A DNA stretch of 38,707 nt from assembly GCA_020062605.1 (NCBI GenBank), contig JAGUWA010000109.1, positions 1 to 38,707 on the forward strand, written 5' to 3'. Position 1 is the stretch's first letter. Each line of letters opens with the position of its first letter. The notes under the pieces are model-generated. The model was not told the origin of the DNA. It was given only the letters and a program-made list of their open reading frames with translations, and searched no databases. The position numbers were made by a program, and so were the translations under genes. This stretch comes from Parvibaculum sp. GTDB lineage: Bacteria > Pseudomonadota > Alphaproteobacteria > Parvibaculales > Parvibaculaceae. Of the stretch, positions 7,255 through 15,736 are shown in pieces.

Positions 7255-8400
7255 ATGTCATCCAGGCTCCGCATCGTCCATGTCATAACCCGCTTCGTTA
7301 ACGGCGGGGCGGACGAGAACACGCTCCTGACCTGCAACCATCAAGCCGAAGCAGGGCATGAGGTCTGGCTCGCCTACGGGCGGGACTGGACGGAGCGCAT
7401 GCGCGGCCAGCTCGATCCGCGCGTCAGGGCGGTGGCGATTCCATCGCTGGTGCGGGAGATTTCGCCGGCGAAGGATGTTGCTGCCTTGTGTGCGCTGGCG
7501 AGACTTTATCGCCGCGTCCGCCCCGACATCGTCCACACGCATACGAGCAAGGCCGGCATTGTGGGCCGTCTCGCCGCCTTGGCCTGGTTGCCCGCGAGGG
7601 TCGTTCACGGCGTGCACATCCTCCCCTTCACGAGCGAGCCCTTTCCGAAACGCATCATGTATGTCCTGCTGGAGCGGCTCGCGGCGTTGCGCACCCATGC
7701 CTTCATCGATGTCAGCGAGGGCATGCGCGACCTCTGCCTCGAATATGGGCTGGGGACGAATGACAATCACTTCGTCATCCGGAGCGGCATGGATGTGGAG
7801 CGATTTCGCGACGCATTGCCCGCGGACGATCTCTTGGCCTTGCGACAATCCTGCGACGGTGCCGTGATCGCCGGCTACGTCGCCGTCCTCGAAAGGCGGA
7901 AAAGGCATCTCGAACTCCTGAAGGCGTTGGCGCCGCTGCTCGCGAAGAACAGGGACCTGTTCCTTGTGCTCGCGGGCGACGGTCCGGAGCGTCCGGAGCT
8001 CGAACGGTTCGTGCACGACAAGGGTATCGCCGGGCGTGTGCGCATCCTGGGCTTCCGGGAGGATGTGGATCGGGTGGTCTCCGGCTGCGACATCTGCCTG
8101 TTCGCCTCGCAGCGGGAAGGCTTGCCCCGCTCGGTCGTCCAGTATGTCATTGCGGGGAAACCCGTCGTCGCTTCGGCGCTTCCGGGCATCGAGCGCGTCG
8201 TCCGCGACGGCGAGAACGGTTTCGTGGTGGCGGGGGACCGGCTCGATGGCATTGCCGAGGGGCTGGAGAAGCTGATGCGGGATACCGGACTTCGCGCAAG
8301 CTTCGCCGCCGCCAGCGCCGCAACCGATCTGTCCGAGTGGGACGCGCGTATAATGACGGACCGGATCGGGAGTGTGTACTCTTGGGTGCGTCATGATTAA
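7255..8400 (+). CDS. GT4 family glycosyltransferase
   Basis: The ATG at 7255 gives a 381-residue protein starting MSSRLRIVHVITRFVNGGAD; the same frame is open far upstream, but that part is antisense to the neighbouring GT4 gene. Visible marks are ENTLLTCNHQAEAGHEVWLA, HTHTSKAGIVGRLAALAWLP (typical of CapM/PelF-like GT4), a GYVAVLERRKRHLELLKAL acceptor-side loop and VLAGDGPERPELE. One oddity: the usual EX7E reads REGLPRSVVQ, so the second glutamate is glutamine. The 3' end overlaps the Wzy/WaaL gene by 8 bp, which suggests translational coupling and a plus-strand operon through 11679. Confidence 0.88.
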   Translation: MSSRLRIVHVITRFVNGGADENTLLTCNHQAEAGHEVWLAYGRDWTERMRGQLDPRVRAVAIPSLVREISPAKDVAALCALARLYRRVRPDIVHTHTSKAGIVGRLAALAWLPARVVHGVHILPFTSEPFPKRIMYVLLERLAALRTHAFIDVSEGMRDLCLEYGLGTNDNHFVIRSGMDVERFRDALPADDLLALRQSCDGAVIAGYVAVLERRKRHLELLKALAPLLAKNRDLFLVLAGDGPERPELERFVHDKGIAGRVRILGFREDVDRVVSGCDICLFASQREGLPRSVVQYVIAGKPVVASALPGIERVVRDGENGFVVAGDRLDGIAEGLEKLMRDTGLRASFAAASAATDLSEWDARIMTDRIGSVYSWVRHD

Positions 8401-9688
8401 TTACCTGCTTCCCCTCACCATCACGTGCCTCTTTCTGCCCTTCAGGGATCAGTTCGGGCCGGTGCAGGTGCGGCCGTTCGATGGCATGGTCGTTCTCCTG
8501 CTGTTGGCATCGCTGCCGCAGGCGGCCGCGATGCTTCGTTCGAAGCTCTCGCTCGGCCTTATTCTCATCGTTCCCTTTCTTGTCATTCACGTCCTGTCGG
8601 CGTTCACCCATTCAGGCACAAATGGCATTCGTGAGCTGCTTCAGGCCTCATTGCTCTTCGCGGTGGCGTTTCTGATCAACTTCCATGCGGACAAGCTGGA
8701 CTACAGGAAAGCGGGAGCGGTGTTGCTGGTCGGTATGTTCGCCGTCATGGCCTACAACATCGGCTGGCATATCAGCCAAGGGTTCTGGTCGGGATGGAAG
8801 AGGCTCCTCGACCCCAAGGCGGTGTTCTCGTTCTTGCCTATGCTGCTCGGTGTCCATCTCCTTCTCACGCCAAAGCATCAAAGAAGGACGTACTGGATTT
8901 TATGGTGGGTCGTCGGCATTGCAATTGTGTTGTCGGGCGAACGCAAGGCACTACTCGCTTATGCGCTGCTTTCGGTGGCGTTTATCGGCCGCGGGCAGTT
9001 GCGCCTGGTGGCACCGATTGCGGCCGTCGGGTTTGCGGGACTGGTGATTTTCGCGGGCCTCACGGATAACCGGTACCTTGCGAAGCAGCTGGATTCGATT
9101 CTGGAGCCATCTCCCACTCAACTGTCGTTGGGCGCGCTGGCTTCCGGTGATATACCGCGGTCGCTCAGCAACGCCTCGCGCGAATTTCAGATGGCGCAGA
9201 GCGCCGAGCTAATGTCGAAGCATCCCGTCTTCGGCGTTGGCACGAATGCATATGTCGATTTGATCATGCAGCGGTTCGGATCGCTTCCCCGCTACCTGAA
9301 GCAGGGGGTGCACAACGAGTTCCTCAGGGTGTTTGTTGAGAACGGGGTAGTCGGTTTTGCTGCCTATGTCACCATCTGGCTCGTGGCAACGATACGACTC
9401 TGGACGCTCGCGACGAGGCTCCATCAGACAGGTTACTTCGATGCGATGCGGGCCAGATTGCTGACGGCAACGCTTCTGGTTCCGCCGTTCTTCTATGTGG
9501 CTTTGGAGGCGTCCGGAACCCGCGTCATCATGGCGGGGATTGTAGTCAGCCTGTCTCCGGATGTTTTGCGGCTCGCCACCTATCGGTCCATCCGTACGGT
9601 AAGGCAAGAAAGCCGATACGGCCTGGAGCCGCCTGAGACCAATGGGACCCTCGCCGGCCACAGGCAGAGTTCGTCCGCAGGAAAGTGA
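8393..9688 (+). CDS. O-antigen ligase / Wzy polymerase family membrane protein
   Basis: 431 residues from the ATG at 8393 (MINYLLPLTITCLFLPFRDQ), overlapping the GT4 stop by 8 bp. About ten to twelve hydrophobic helices surround a long periplasmic loop that holds KHPVFGVGTNAYVDL and then VHNEFLRVFVENGVVGF. The last segment matches the H-x-x-x-L...E-x-G-x-x-G signature of the Wzy_C (PF04932) family, which includes WaaL ligases and Wzy polymerases. SGERKALLAYALLS matches the conserved Arg-bearing helix. Sequence alone does not separate ligase from polymerase; the position in a Wzx-containing GT locus favours repeat-unit polymerisation. The C-terminal 30 residues are charged and cytoplasmic. Confidence 0.82.
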   Translation: MINYLLPLTITCLFLPFRDQFGPVQVRPFDGMVVLLLLASLPQAAAMLRSKLSLGLILIVPFLVIHVLSAFTHSGTNGIRELLQASLLFAVAFLINFHADKLDYRKAGAVLLVGMFAVMAYNIGWHISQGFWSGWKRLLDPKAVFSFLPMLLGVHLLLTPKHQRRTYWILWWVVGIAIVLSGERKALLAYALLSVAFIGRGQLRLVAPIAAVGFAGLVIFAGLTDNRYLAKQLDSILEPSPTQLSLGALASGDIPRSLSNASREFQMAQSAELMSKHPVFGVGTNAYVDLIMQRFGSLPRYLKQGVHNEFLRVFVENGVVGFAAYVTIWLVATIRLWTLATRLHQTGYFDAMRARLLTATLLVPPFFYVALEASGTRVIMAGIVVSLSPDVLRLATYRSIRTVRQESRYGLEPPETNGTLAGHRQSSSAGK

Positions 9689-9691
9689 GTC

Positions 9692-10657
9692 ATGATCTCC
9701 GCGATACTCACGTGTCACAACGAGGAGCGTTTCATTGCGCAGGCTATTGAAAGCATCGTAGCGCAAACCGCCTATGACGAAATCGGTCAGATCATCGTCG
9801 TGAATGACGGATCGCGAGACGGATCTCAAGCGGTGCTCGACGAAATTTCGGTACACAATGGAAAGCTTGAGATTGTCCAGGCCGGTGGCGTTGGTGTATC
9901 GGCCGCCCGCAATCTGGCTATCGCACGCGCGCAAGGCGATTTTATCGCATTCCTCGATGGTGACGATCTGTGGCACCCCGAAAAGACGGAGAGGCAGTTG
10001 GCGGCGGCGCGGACGGCCGGTGAGTCAACCGTGCTGCTCTACACGGACTTCCTGGACTTTTGCGAAGATATCAGCGAAGGGAGCCATGTTCCGGTTCGCA
10101 TTTTCGAAGCAACGAACCAGAACGTGTTGAACGATTTCTTTGTCTATGACGGCCCGATAATGCCTTCCTCGGTTCTTGTGCGGACGAGCGCGATCAAGGA
10201 GACGAAAGGATTCGATCCCGCGCTCAGATACGCGGAGGATACGGATGCGTGGCTGAGGCTGGCTGCAGCTGGAGGCCGATTCCAGCATGTTCCGGGAGTG
10301 CTGACGTTCAAAAGGCGACACGGCGCGAACGCCACGGGAGATCCTCGGGATTGGGACATGCTGGCCGAGCGTATTTCGCAAATCTGGGTAGGCAGAGTGC
10401 CGGAACTGAAGAGTCTTACGTCGCGGCGTGCATCTGTCAGGCGCGTGAAGATCGCGTCGACATATCTTTCGCGAGGAGAAAGGGCGCGCGCATTCACCTA
10501 CCTTGCGCGAGCTCTCGCCTGTAATCCGTTCAATGGACGGGCGTATATATTCGCCGTTCTGGCGCTTCTGCCAGATGGCATTCGCGGTACCTTGATTGCG
10601 GTACTGAAAAGATTGCGCTCGATGGCCCGCGGCAGCGGTGTCGTCAAGGTTCGTTAG
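9692..10657 (+). CDS. GT2 family glycosyltransferase
   Basis: 321 residues, ATG three bases after the previous stop, with AGGA about ten bases upstream. N-terminal GT-A domain: ISAILTCHNEERFIAQAIES, IIVVNDGSRDGS, GGVGVSAARNLAIARAQGD and the DxD-type FLDGDDLWHPEKTERQL. The C-terminal portion has YAEDTDAWLRLAAAGGRF, the segment that usually carries the catalytic base (ED), and then a helical tail. It is a cytoplasmic or membrane-associated transferase adding one sugar to the repeat unit; the donor is unknown. It is the third gene of the plus-strand operon. Confidence 0.9.
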   Translation: MISAILTCHNEERFIAQAIESIVAQTAYDEIGQIIVVNDGSRDGSQAVLDEISVHNGKLEIVQAGGVGVSAARNLAIARAQGDFIAFLDGDDLWHPEKTERQLAAARTAGESTVLLYTDFLDFCEDISEGSHVPVRIFEATNQNVLNDFFVYDGPIMPSSVLVRTSAIKETKGFDPALRYAEDTDAWLRLAAAGGRFQHVPGVLTFKRRHGANATGDPRDWDMLAERISQIWVGRVPELKSLTSRRASVRRVKIASTYLSRGERARAFTYLARALACNPFNGRAYIFAVLALLPDGIRGTLIAVLKRLRSMARGSGVVKVR

Positions 10658-10674
10658 TTTCCGAAAGGTGGCAC

Positions 10675-11679
10675 GTGTCGCAGGATGCGCTCTCCTCTTC
10701 TGACGGCCAATTGTCTGATGGTATCGATCTCACCATCGTGGTGCCCGTCTATAACCGGGCGGCATTGATCGGGCGCTGTCTTCGCAGCTGCCTTGCCCAG
10801 GCGGGCGAGAATGTCGAAGTGATTGTGGTGGACGATGCGTCCACTGACGACAGCGTTGCGGCGGTTCGGGCTTTCTCGCATCCGCGGTTGAGCGTGCTGG
10901 TGCAGGAGCGGAACAAAGGGGTCTGTTCCGCGCGCGGTCGCGGCGTTTCCGAGGCGCGAGGCGAGTGGGTTGCCTTCGTGGACAGCGACGACGAACTTGC
11001 CGGGGGAGCGATCGATACGCTGCTGGCGGCGATCCGGGAATGTCCAGAGGATTGCGGCGCGATCTATCACCGCGACCTCCATACCGATGGCGTCGTTTCT
11101 CCGGTTACTGTCCCCAGATACGGCAAGCTCCGGTATGAAGATTATATCGAGCTCATGAACGTCAATCTGCACCGCTACAAGGATGTCTTTCAATGCATGC
11201 GAGCCAGCGCGCTGAAAGAGGTTCCCTGGCCCGAGAACCGCGCGCCGGAGACCGAGTTTCATTTGAACTTCGTACGGCGCTTTCCGGTTCTGATGAGAGA
11301 GCCGGCTATCTATCTGGTCCATGATGACGCAGATGCTCGCTTGAGTACGGCGCAGACGCTGTCCCCCTCAAGGAGCGAGGCGGAGCTTGAAAGACTGCAC
11401 AGCCTTGAACGTATCATCGACGACCACGGCGACGCGCTGCGCGTCCACGGCCCGGCGCTCTGGGAACACATGCTGACGAATCTGATTTCCCTCGAAGCCA
11501 TTTTCGGGCGGAAGGAAAAGATGCGGGAACTCTACTCCTACGGCATTCGCGGTGGTGCTCGAAAGCTTCGCCTCGTGCTCGTGCTTGCGGCGGGCCTTCT
11601 TGGTCCGACGGTCGTCGTCCGGATGCGGTTCTTGTACAAATACCTCCGTACGTTCAGACACAGCTCTGCCTCGACATAG
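10675..11679 (+). CDS. GT2 family glycosyltransferase
   Basis: 334 residues from a GTG at 10675, which is well supported by the AAAGGTGG ribosome site immediately before it. The GT-A domain shows LTIVVPVYNRAALIGRCLRS, VIVVDDASTDDS, NKGVCSARGRGVSEARGEW and FVDSDDELAGGA. The APETEFHLNFVRRF segment probably supplies the catalytic acid/base region. A short hydrophobic stretch near residue 300 (LVLVLAAGLLGPTVVV) may anchor it. It is the last intact gene of the 7255-11679 operon; 32 bases after its stop the locus enters a disrupted zone. Confidence 0.88.
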   Translation: MSQDALSSSDGQLSDGIDLTIVVPVYNRAALIGRCLRSCLAQAGENVEVIVVDDASTDDSVAAVRAFSHPRLSVLVQERNKGVCSARGRGVSEARGEWVAFVDSDDELAGGAIDTLLAAIRECPEDCGAIYHRDLHTDGVVSPVTVPRYGKLRYEDYIELMNVNLHRYKDVFQCMRASALKEVPWPENRAPETEFHLNFVRRFPVLMREPAIYLVHDDADARLSTAQTLSPSRSEAELERLHSLERIIDDHGDALRVHGPALWEHMLTNLISLEAIFGRKEKMRELYSYGIRGGARKLRLVLVLAAGLLGPTVVVRMRFLYKYLRTFRHSSAST

Positions 11680-11711
11680 ACGTTTCCCACGCTTCCATTT
11701 CTTCCATAGAC

Positions 11712-11945
11712 ATGCCGCAAACAGGCTTCCGTGAGAGGGCTCGATTTTTGAGGATTCTCTATTTCATAAACGGCTTCGATCCCGGTGGCGCCGAGCACGG
11801 GTTGCTGACGCTTGTCGAGAGCGGGTTCTTTTCCGGTCACGAGCTGGACATAGCCGGCATGTGCCGGGGACGGGGCGATCTGGCCGAGACGCTCCGAAGG
11901 GCGGTGGGGGAGCAACGCTTTCATATCGCGGGTGAGAGAGAAAAG
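11712..11945 (+). pseudogene. 5' fragment of a GT4 glycosyltransferase gene
   Basis: The frame reads ILYFINGFDPGGAEHGLLTL then VESGFFSGH, the same N-terminus as the intact GT4 gene at 20303. Homology continues to about residue 77 (RFHIAGERE) and then stops. The open frame runs to 12107, but that tail is antisense to the membrane-protein gene on the minus strand. An intact enzyme would have about 370 residues, so roughly four fifths are missing. The fragment marks one edge of an insertion or rearrangement spanning to about 14480. Confidence 0.75.
11754..11839 (+). repeat. 86-bp near-identical repeat, copy 1
   Basis: These 86 bases match 20309-20394 with only two mismatches by eye, within two GT4 reading frames that otherwise differ clearly at the DNA level right after the repeat. 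The sharp right edge (after TTCCGGTCA) suggests gene conversion or recombination. Confidence 0.85.
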
Positions 11946-11967
11946 TGCGAGAACGAACTCAAAATGC

Positions 11968-13341
11968 TCAGGGTGTCCGGTTACGTTGCAACGCTTCGCG
12001 GGGGAATATCCACGATTGATGTCCGCAGAAAATTATCAGGTTCGAGAAAGGTGGGCTTTTCTCCGTGCAATCCGCCATTTGGAAGACTGGCGGGCCAACA
12101 TAAATAAAATTCTCCTTGATGCCTTCTCCCACATCGATCTTCGAGATGTCGGCACGTGGAGAAGATGCGACTTGCTTCCACATTTCGGCTCCCCGGCCGA
12201 TAGCGGGGACGGATTGAACCAACGTCAGCAGGGCGAGAGGTAGCAGCACGGTCATACCGGTCACTATGAACAGCCGTTCCAGCTTCATCTGACGGAGAAT
12301 GTGGAACAGGATCAAAGCCGAGCAGGCGATTGCAGGAAAATAATATCGTGTTCCGCCCCTTATGAACGCATCTCCCTGTTTTGAGGCAGCGAAGGCTATA
12401 AGTGTCGCAAGAGCGAAAATGGCCAGCAGAAAAATAGCTGCATTCTCTTTCCGAGATGTGGATTTGTTCCGCATATATTCAATGAAAGAGGGAATGTAAT
12501 AAATGGCTGCTGCCATGGATAGAACCAGAGAACTCAGCCTAACGACACCAGGCAGGTTCAGTCCGCTTAATCCTCTGCCGTTGGTTATGCTGGAAAAAAA
12601 TACCGGGAGGTTTGTCAGCAGATTTGTCGCCATGGTACTCATAGTTCCACCGCGTGCCTGATCGCCGCTTTCTCTCAATATGAAAAAGGCGAAGATCGTG
12701 GCGGCAGTCAGAACGATGAGTTTCGCATCACGACGCATGAAGGCCGAAACCGCAAGCGCCGGCACGGCACAAATGGAGAGGGGCGACGCAAAGCAGAGAA
12801 TTAGCGCAATGCAGAAAATTCGCCAGGGTAGAGGTCTCTCGTTCAATACTGCCCCACCCCCGATCAGCGCTAGAATGAGAATAGAAGGCCAGATCGTATA
12901 GGTCAGGTTGGCAAAGTAGATGGGGTCGTAGCGGAAGAAGTACAGGCCAAGAAGACCGACCGCGATTGCGGCATTCCAGCATCTGTGTGCGATCGCGATC
13001 AGCAGAAGCCAGATAACCGCGGCAACGCTTGCATACATAAGGGGCTGAAGTACCGCCGGGAGTGCGGAAAAGCTCCAGGCGAGCAGTTGTGGGTGGAAAG
13101 AAATATATCCCTGATAATAGAATAAGACAGTGGCGTCCGAGATGCCGTTAAATCTGTTGAAGAGGACACTGGCGTCCTCTGCGGTCAGAAACTTCGTGAA
13201 AACGGTTACCGTGGAAAAGACGATGCTCGTGGCGAATATGATCCACAGCAGTTTTTTCGGTTCCGGTTCGAGGCTCGCTGCGTATGCGTTCTTTTCCTGC
13301 AGATAATGGAGTGCCTCGTCTACAAAGGTCTTGTGACGCAT
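11968..13341 (-). CDS. multi-pass membrane protein, possible GT-C type glycosyltransferase
   Basis: 457 residues; the ATG at 13341 has a strong GGAGAAGG ribosome site. A soluble N-terminus of about 30 residues (FVDEALHYLQEKNAYAAS) is followed by roughly ten membrane helices and a periplasmic-looking C-terminal part of about 60 residues. I do not recognise the family. The first loop after helix 1 has FLTAEDASVLFNRFNG (E55-D56), which resembles the acidic pair that GT-C enzymes use with polyprenyl-phosphate-sugar donors. It is therefore a candidate user of the arabinose donor made by genes at 15733-19224, but this is inference. By eye the base composition is more AT-rich than its neighbours, it is read opposite to them and it is flanked by broken genes, all signs of transfer. 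Confidence 0.55.
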   Translation of the reverse strand: MRHKTFVDEALHYLQEKNAYAASLEPEPKKLLWIIFATSIVFSTVTVFTKFLTAEDASVLFNRFNGISDATVLFYYQGYISFHPQLLAWSFSALPAVLQPLMYASVAAVIWLLLIAIAHRCWNAAIAVGLLGLYFFRYDPIYFANLTYTIWPSILILALIGGGAVLNERPLPWRIFCIALILCFASPLSICAVPALAVSAFMRRDAKLIVLTAATIFAFFILRESGDQARGGTMSTMATNLLTNLPVFFSSITNGRGLSGLNLPGVVRLSSLVLSMAAAIYYIPSFIEYMRNKSTSRKENAAIFLLAIFALATLIAFAASKQGDAFIRGGTRYYFPAIACSALILFHILRQMKLERLFIVTGMTVLLPLALLTLVQSVPAIGRGAEMWKQVASSPRADISKIDVGEGIKENFIYVGPPVFQMADCTEKSPPFSNLIIFCGHQSWIFPREALQRNRTP

Positions 13342-13481
13342 GCTTCACCTTCTCCGAATGGATGATCTTCCGCGCAAAGACAGGAGCAACGTCCTGAAAT
13401 TTCAGAATACCTTAAAGCCTTTGCATTGATTGTACAGATAGGGTAATCGCCTGACAGGTGCCGCTCCTGACCGGGTTAGGG

Positions 13482-13945
13482 TCAAGCGGCTTCGGGTGTC
13501 GTTTTCATCTTCGCATTCTCCTTTTTCGGTAGTCCATCTGTGAAGGCCTTTTGCGGGGTGCGCCCCTTCATGGCGCGGGCGCTTGGTGTTGTAGACCACC
13601 AGGAAGGCGTCGAGGTCTTTCTGCATCTCCTCGATGGTCTCGTACCACTTCTTGCGGCCCATGACTCTGAAGTGCTCGTCGAGCAGGGTGCGGTGCAGGC
13701 GCTCGACAAAGCCGTTGGACTGCGGGCGTTTGACCGGGTGGTGCGGTGCTCGATCTCCTCGAGTTGGAGGAAGAGCTCGTAGGGATGCTGGTCCGGCCGG
13801 CCGCAGAACTCGCGGCCGTTGTCGCTCAGGATCGTGGTGATCCGGGCCTTGTGCTGCTCGAAGGTCGGCAGCACGTCGGTGTTGAGCAGATGCACGGCGG
13901 TGACTGGCGTCTTGTTGGGATAGAGCCCGGCCCAGGGGCCTGTCA
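13482..13945 (-). pseudogene. IS481-type transposase remnant (truncated, frameshifted)
   Basis: The minus strand encodes the C-terminal half of an integrase-core transposase in two frames. It reads ILSDNGREFCG and HPYELFLQLEEIEHRTTR in one frame to about 13734. It then reads PQSNGFVERLHRTLLDEHFR and LDAFLVVYNTKRP in a second frame, and returns to the first frame at about 13574 with GRTPQKAFTDGLPKKENAKM and a stop at 13482. The second catalytic Asp (SDNG) and the Glu (GFVER) are visible; the N-terminal helix-turn-helix and first Asp are absent. A possible outer end reads TGTACAGATAGGGTAATCGC at 13431-13450. The element cannot move by itself. Confidence 0.8.
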
Positions 13946-13958
13946 GTAATTTTGTGCG
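13935..13958. mobile_element. IS256-family-like terminal inverted repeat (single end)
   Basis: GGGGCCTGTCAGTAATTTTG at 13935-13954, continuing TGCG, matches from memory the ends of IS256-family elements. It lies exactly at the join between the transposase remnant and the kpsF remnant. No IS256 transposase or partner end is present, so it is a solo end left by deletion. Confidence 0.45.
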
Positions 13959-14483
13959 TGAGGCCGTTGGGGCAGGCCTTCTCGGCGCGGGGTAGTACGA
14001 GCGCGACATCCGGCGCCTGGCCGAGCGCGCTGTTCCCGTCCGATGTGATCCCGACAAGCGGCATCGAAAAGCGTTTGGCGAAGGTGATGGTCGAGGTGAG
14101 TTCGACGCTTTCGCCCGACCAGGAGAGCGCCGGAATGGCGTCATCCTTCGTGACCATGCCGAGATCGCCATGAGGCCTTGCCCGGATGGACGAACTGCGC
14201 GGGCGCGCCGGTGAAAGGCGAGCGTCGCAACGATCCTGCGGCCGATATGGCCCGATTTGCCCATGCCCGTCACGATGACGCGGCCCGCGCGGCGATGGCC
14301 CTCGCCGTCCTCGCCCCTTACGCCCGCCAGCGGCTCGACCGCGCCGGAAAACGGGCCATCCAGCGAGACGGTCATCTGTTTTGGACCATCGATTTCGAGC
14401 TCCAGCGTCCGCCGGGCGGAAGCGAGGTGATCGTGCGGTTGGGCTGTCTCCGGTGAGGCGGCGCCGGCCTTGCTTTTCGACAA
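13959..14483 (-). pseudogene. kpsF: kpsF/kdsD arabinose-5-phosphate isomerase, broken
   Basis: A TTG at 14483 with GGAG eight bases upstream starts a frame with ASARRTLELEIDG and then VIVTGMGKSGHIGRRIVATL, the SIS-domain nucleotide/sugar-phosphate loop of D-arabinose-5-phosphate isomerases (first step of Kdo synthesis). After about residue 90 the coding continues in another frame with HGDLGMVTKDDAIPALSWSG and then ESVELTSTITFAKRFSMPLV, ending at RAEKACPNGL where the IS-like sequence begins. The C-terminal SIS end and both CBS domains are lost. With a frameshift and a 3' truncation it is not functional; a functional copy presumably exists elsewhere. Orientation is opposite to the DPA genes that follow. 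Confidence 0.8.
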
Positions 14484-14716
14484 ATCGGACTCCTGAAAAG
14501 GTTAATGGTGCCCGGCCGGTCCCCTTTTCCAGCCGGCTGCGCCGGTGTTGTTTGCATCTTCTTGTAGCAGGGGAAGAGGCCGAAGCGGAATCGTCCAATA
14601 CGGTAAAGGAAGTCGTGGGTTTGGCTGCTTTCAGCCGGTTCCTTCACCCATCCCGATGTTCTACACTCCGCGGCAGACGACCAAGCAAGGGCTTGGCATC
14701 AAGGGCTTGGTATCAT
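14484..14716. other. intergenic region between broken kpsF and the membrane flippase-like gene
   Basis: Holds the ribosome site of the kpsF remnant and, presumably, the rightward promoter for the 14717-21406 block. Short GC-rich dyads occur (CCGGCTGCGCCGG near 14533). I see no clear -35/-10 pair and no gene. Confidence 0.4.
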
Positions 14717-15736
14717 ATGCAGCGTATCTCCCCACGCTGGCGGCAGGGCGCGATCACGGTGACGGTGCTGGCCCTTGTCGGCTATCTCGTGATGTCTGCC
14801 ATGTCCGATGGCCGCCGCCTGATGGAAGCGGGCGTTGCAATAGGGTGGGGGCGGCTCGCGGCGGTACTGCTGCTTTCGGTCGTGAATTATGCGCTGCGCT
14901 TCTGGCGGTGGCAGTTTTACCTGGGCTGGCTCGGCCATGGCGTTCCGGCGGGCCGCAGTCTTCTCATCTATCTGAGCGGATTTGCCCTTACGGTAAGCCC
15001 TGGCAAAGCGGGCGAGGCGGTGCGCTGCCTCTATCTGCGGCAGGATGGCGTTCCCTACGCCACCGGCCTAGCGATGATGTTTGTGGAACGGCTTATCGAC
15101 CTCGTCGCCATTTTGGTGCTTGCCTCATTCATCCTGCTGGCGCGTCAGGATCTTTCCTGGATGGTCGGCCTTTTCGGCATTTGCCTCGTTCTGGGGCTCG
15201 CTGTGCTGCATCACCGTCATACGCCGGAGATGTTGAGCGCGCTTGGCAAGCGTTTCGGTGGACGGGTTGCAACGGCGGCGGACTGGCTTTCAACGACGCT
15301 CATGCATGCCCGCGGCCTTCTCGGCTGGGGGCGCCTTGTTCCGATACTCCTTATTGCAATCGTTTCATGGGGCGCGGAAGGTGTCGGTGTGTGGGTGCTC
15401 GCCGCCGCTTTTCCCGCCGGTCCCGATCTTGCACTTTCAATCGGGGTTTACGGTTTGGCGATCCTGGCCGGTGCGGCAGCGGTTTTCCTGCCTGCGGGCC
15501 TTGGCGGAACGGAGGCTGTGATGACGGGTCTTCTGCTGGCGGCAGGGCTTGCGCTGCCTGAAGCGGTGGCGATCACGCTGATCTGCCGGCTCGCTACATT
15601 GTGGTTTGCCGTGGCGGTGGGCGCTGCGGCGCTTCTCTGGCTCGAATATCGCGGTGGCGGAGGAGAGGGCGCGCGCGACATGAATGCCTCCGAGATTCCT
15701 CAGGGCAAGATTCATCAGGGAGAGGCTTCCCAATGA
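14717..15736 (+). CDS. lysylphosphatidylglycerol synthase TM-like (UPF0104) membrane protein
   Basis: 339 residues from the ATG at 14717 (MQRISPRWRQGAITVTVLAL); the open frame upstream is antisense to kpsF. About eight membrane helices carry family segments: LSVVNYALRFWRWQFYLGWL, FALTVSPGKAGEAVRCLYLR, MMFVERLIDLVAILVLASF and VFLPAGLGGTEAVMTGLLLA. These match the LPG_synthase_TM (PF03706) family, a group of proposed lipid or lipid-sugar translocases also found near glycan loci. It overlaps the HAD-UbiA gene by 4 bp (ATGA). Together with the next three genes this suggests a role in moving or using polyprenyl-phosphate arabinose, but the family does not prove that. Confidence 0.82.
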   Translation: MQRISPRWRQGAITVTVLALVGYLVMSAMSDGRRLMEAGVAIGWGRLAAVLLLSVVNYALRFWRWQFYLGWLGHGVPAGRSLLIYLSGFALTVSPGKAGEAVRCLYLRQDGVPYATGLAMMFVERLIDLVAILVLASFILLARQDLSWMVGLFGICLVLGLAVLHHRHTPEMLSALGKRFGGRVATAADWLSTTLMHARGLLGWGRLVPILLIAIVSWGAEGVGVWVLAAAFPAGPDLALSIGVYGLAILAGAAAVFLPAGLGGTEAVMTGLLLAAGLALPEAVAITLICRLATLWFAVAVGAAALLWLEYRGGGGEGARDMNASEIPQGKIHQGEASQ

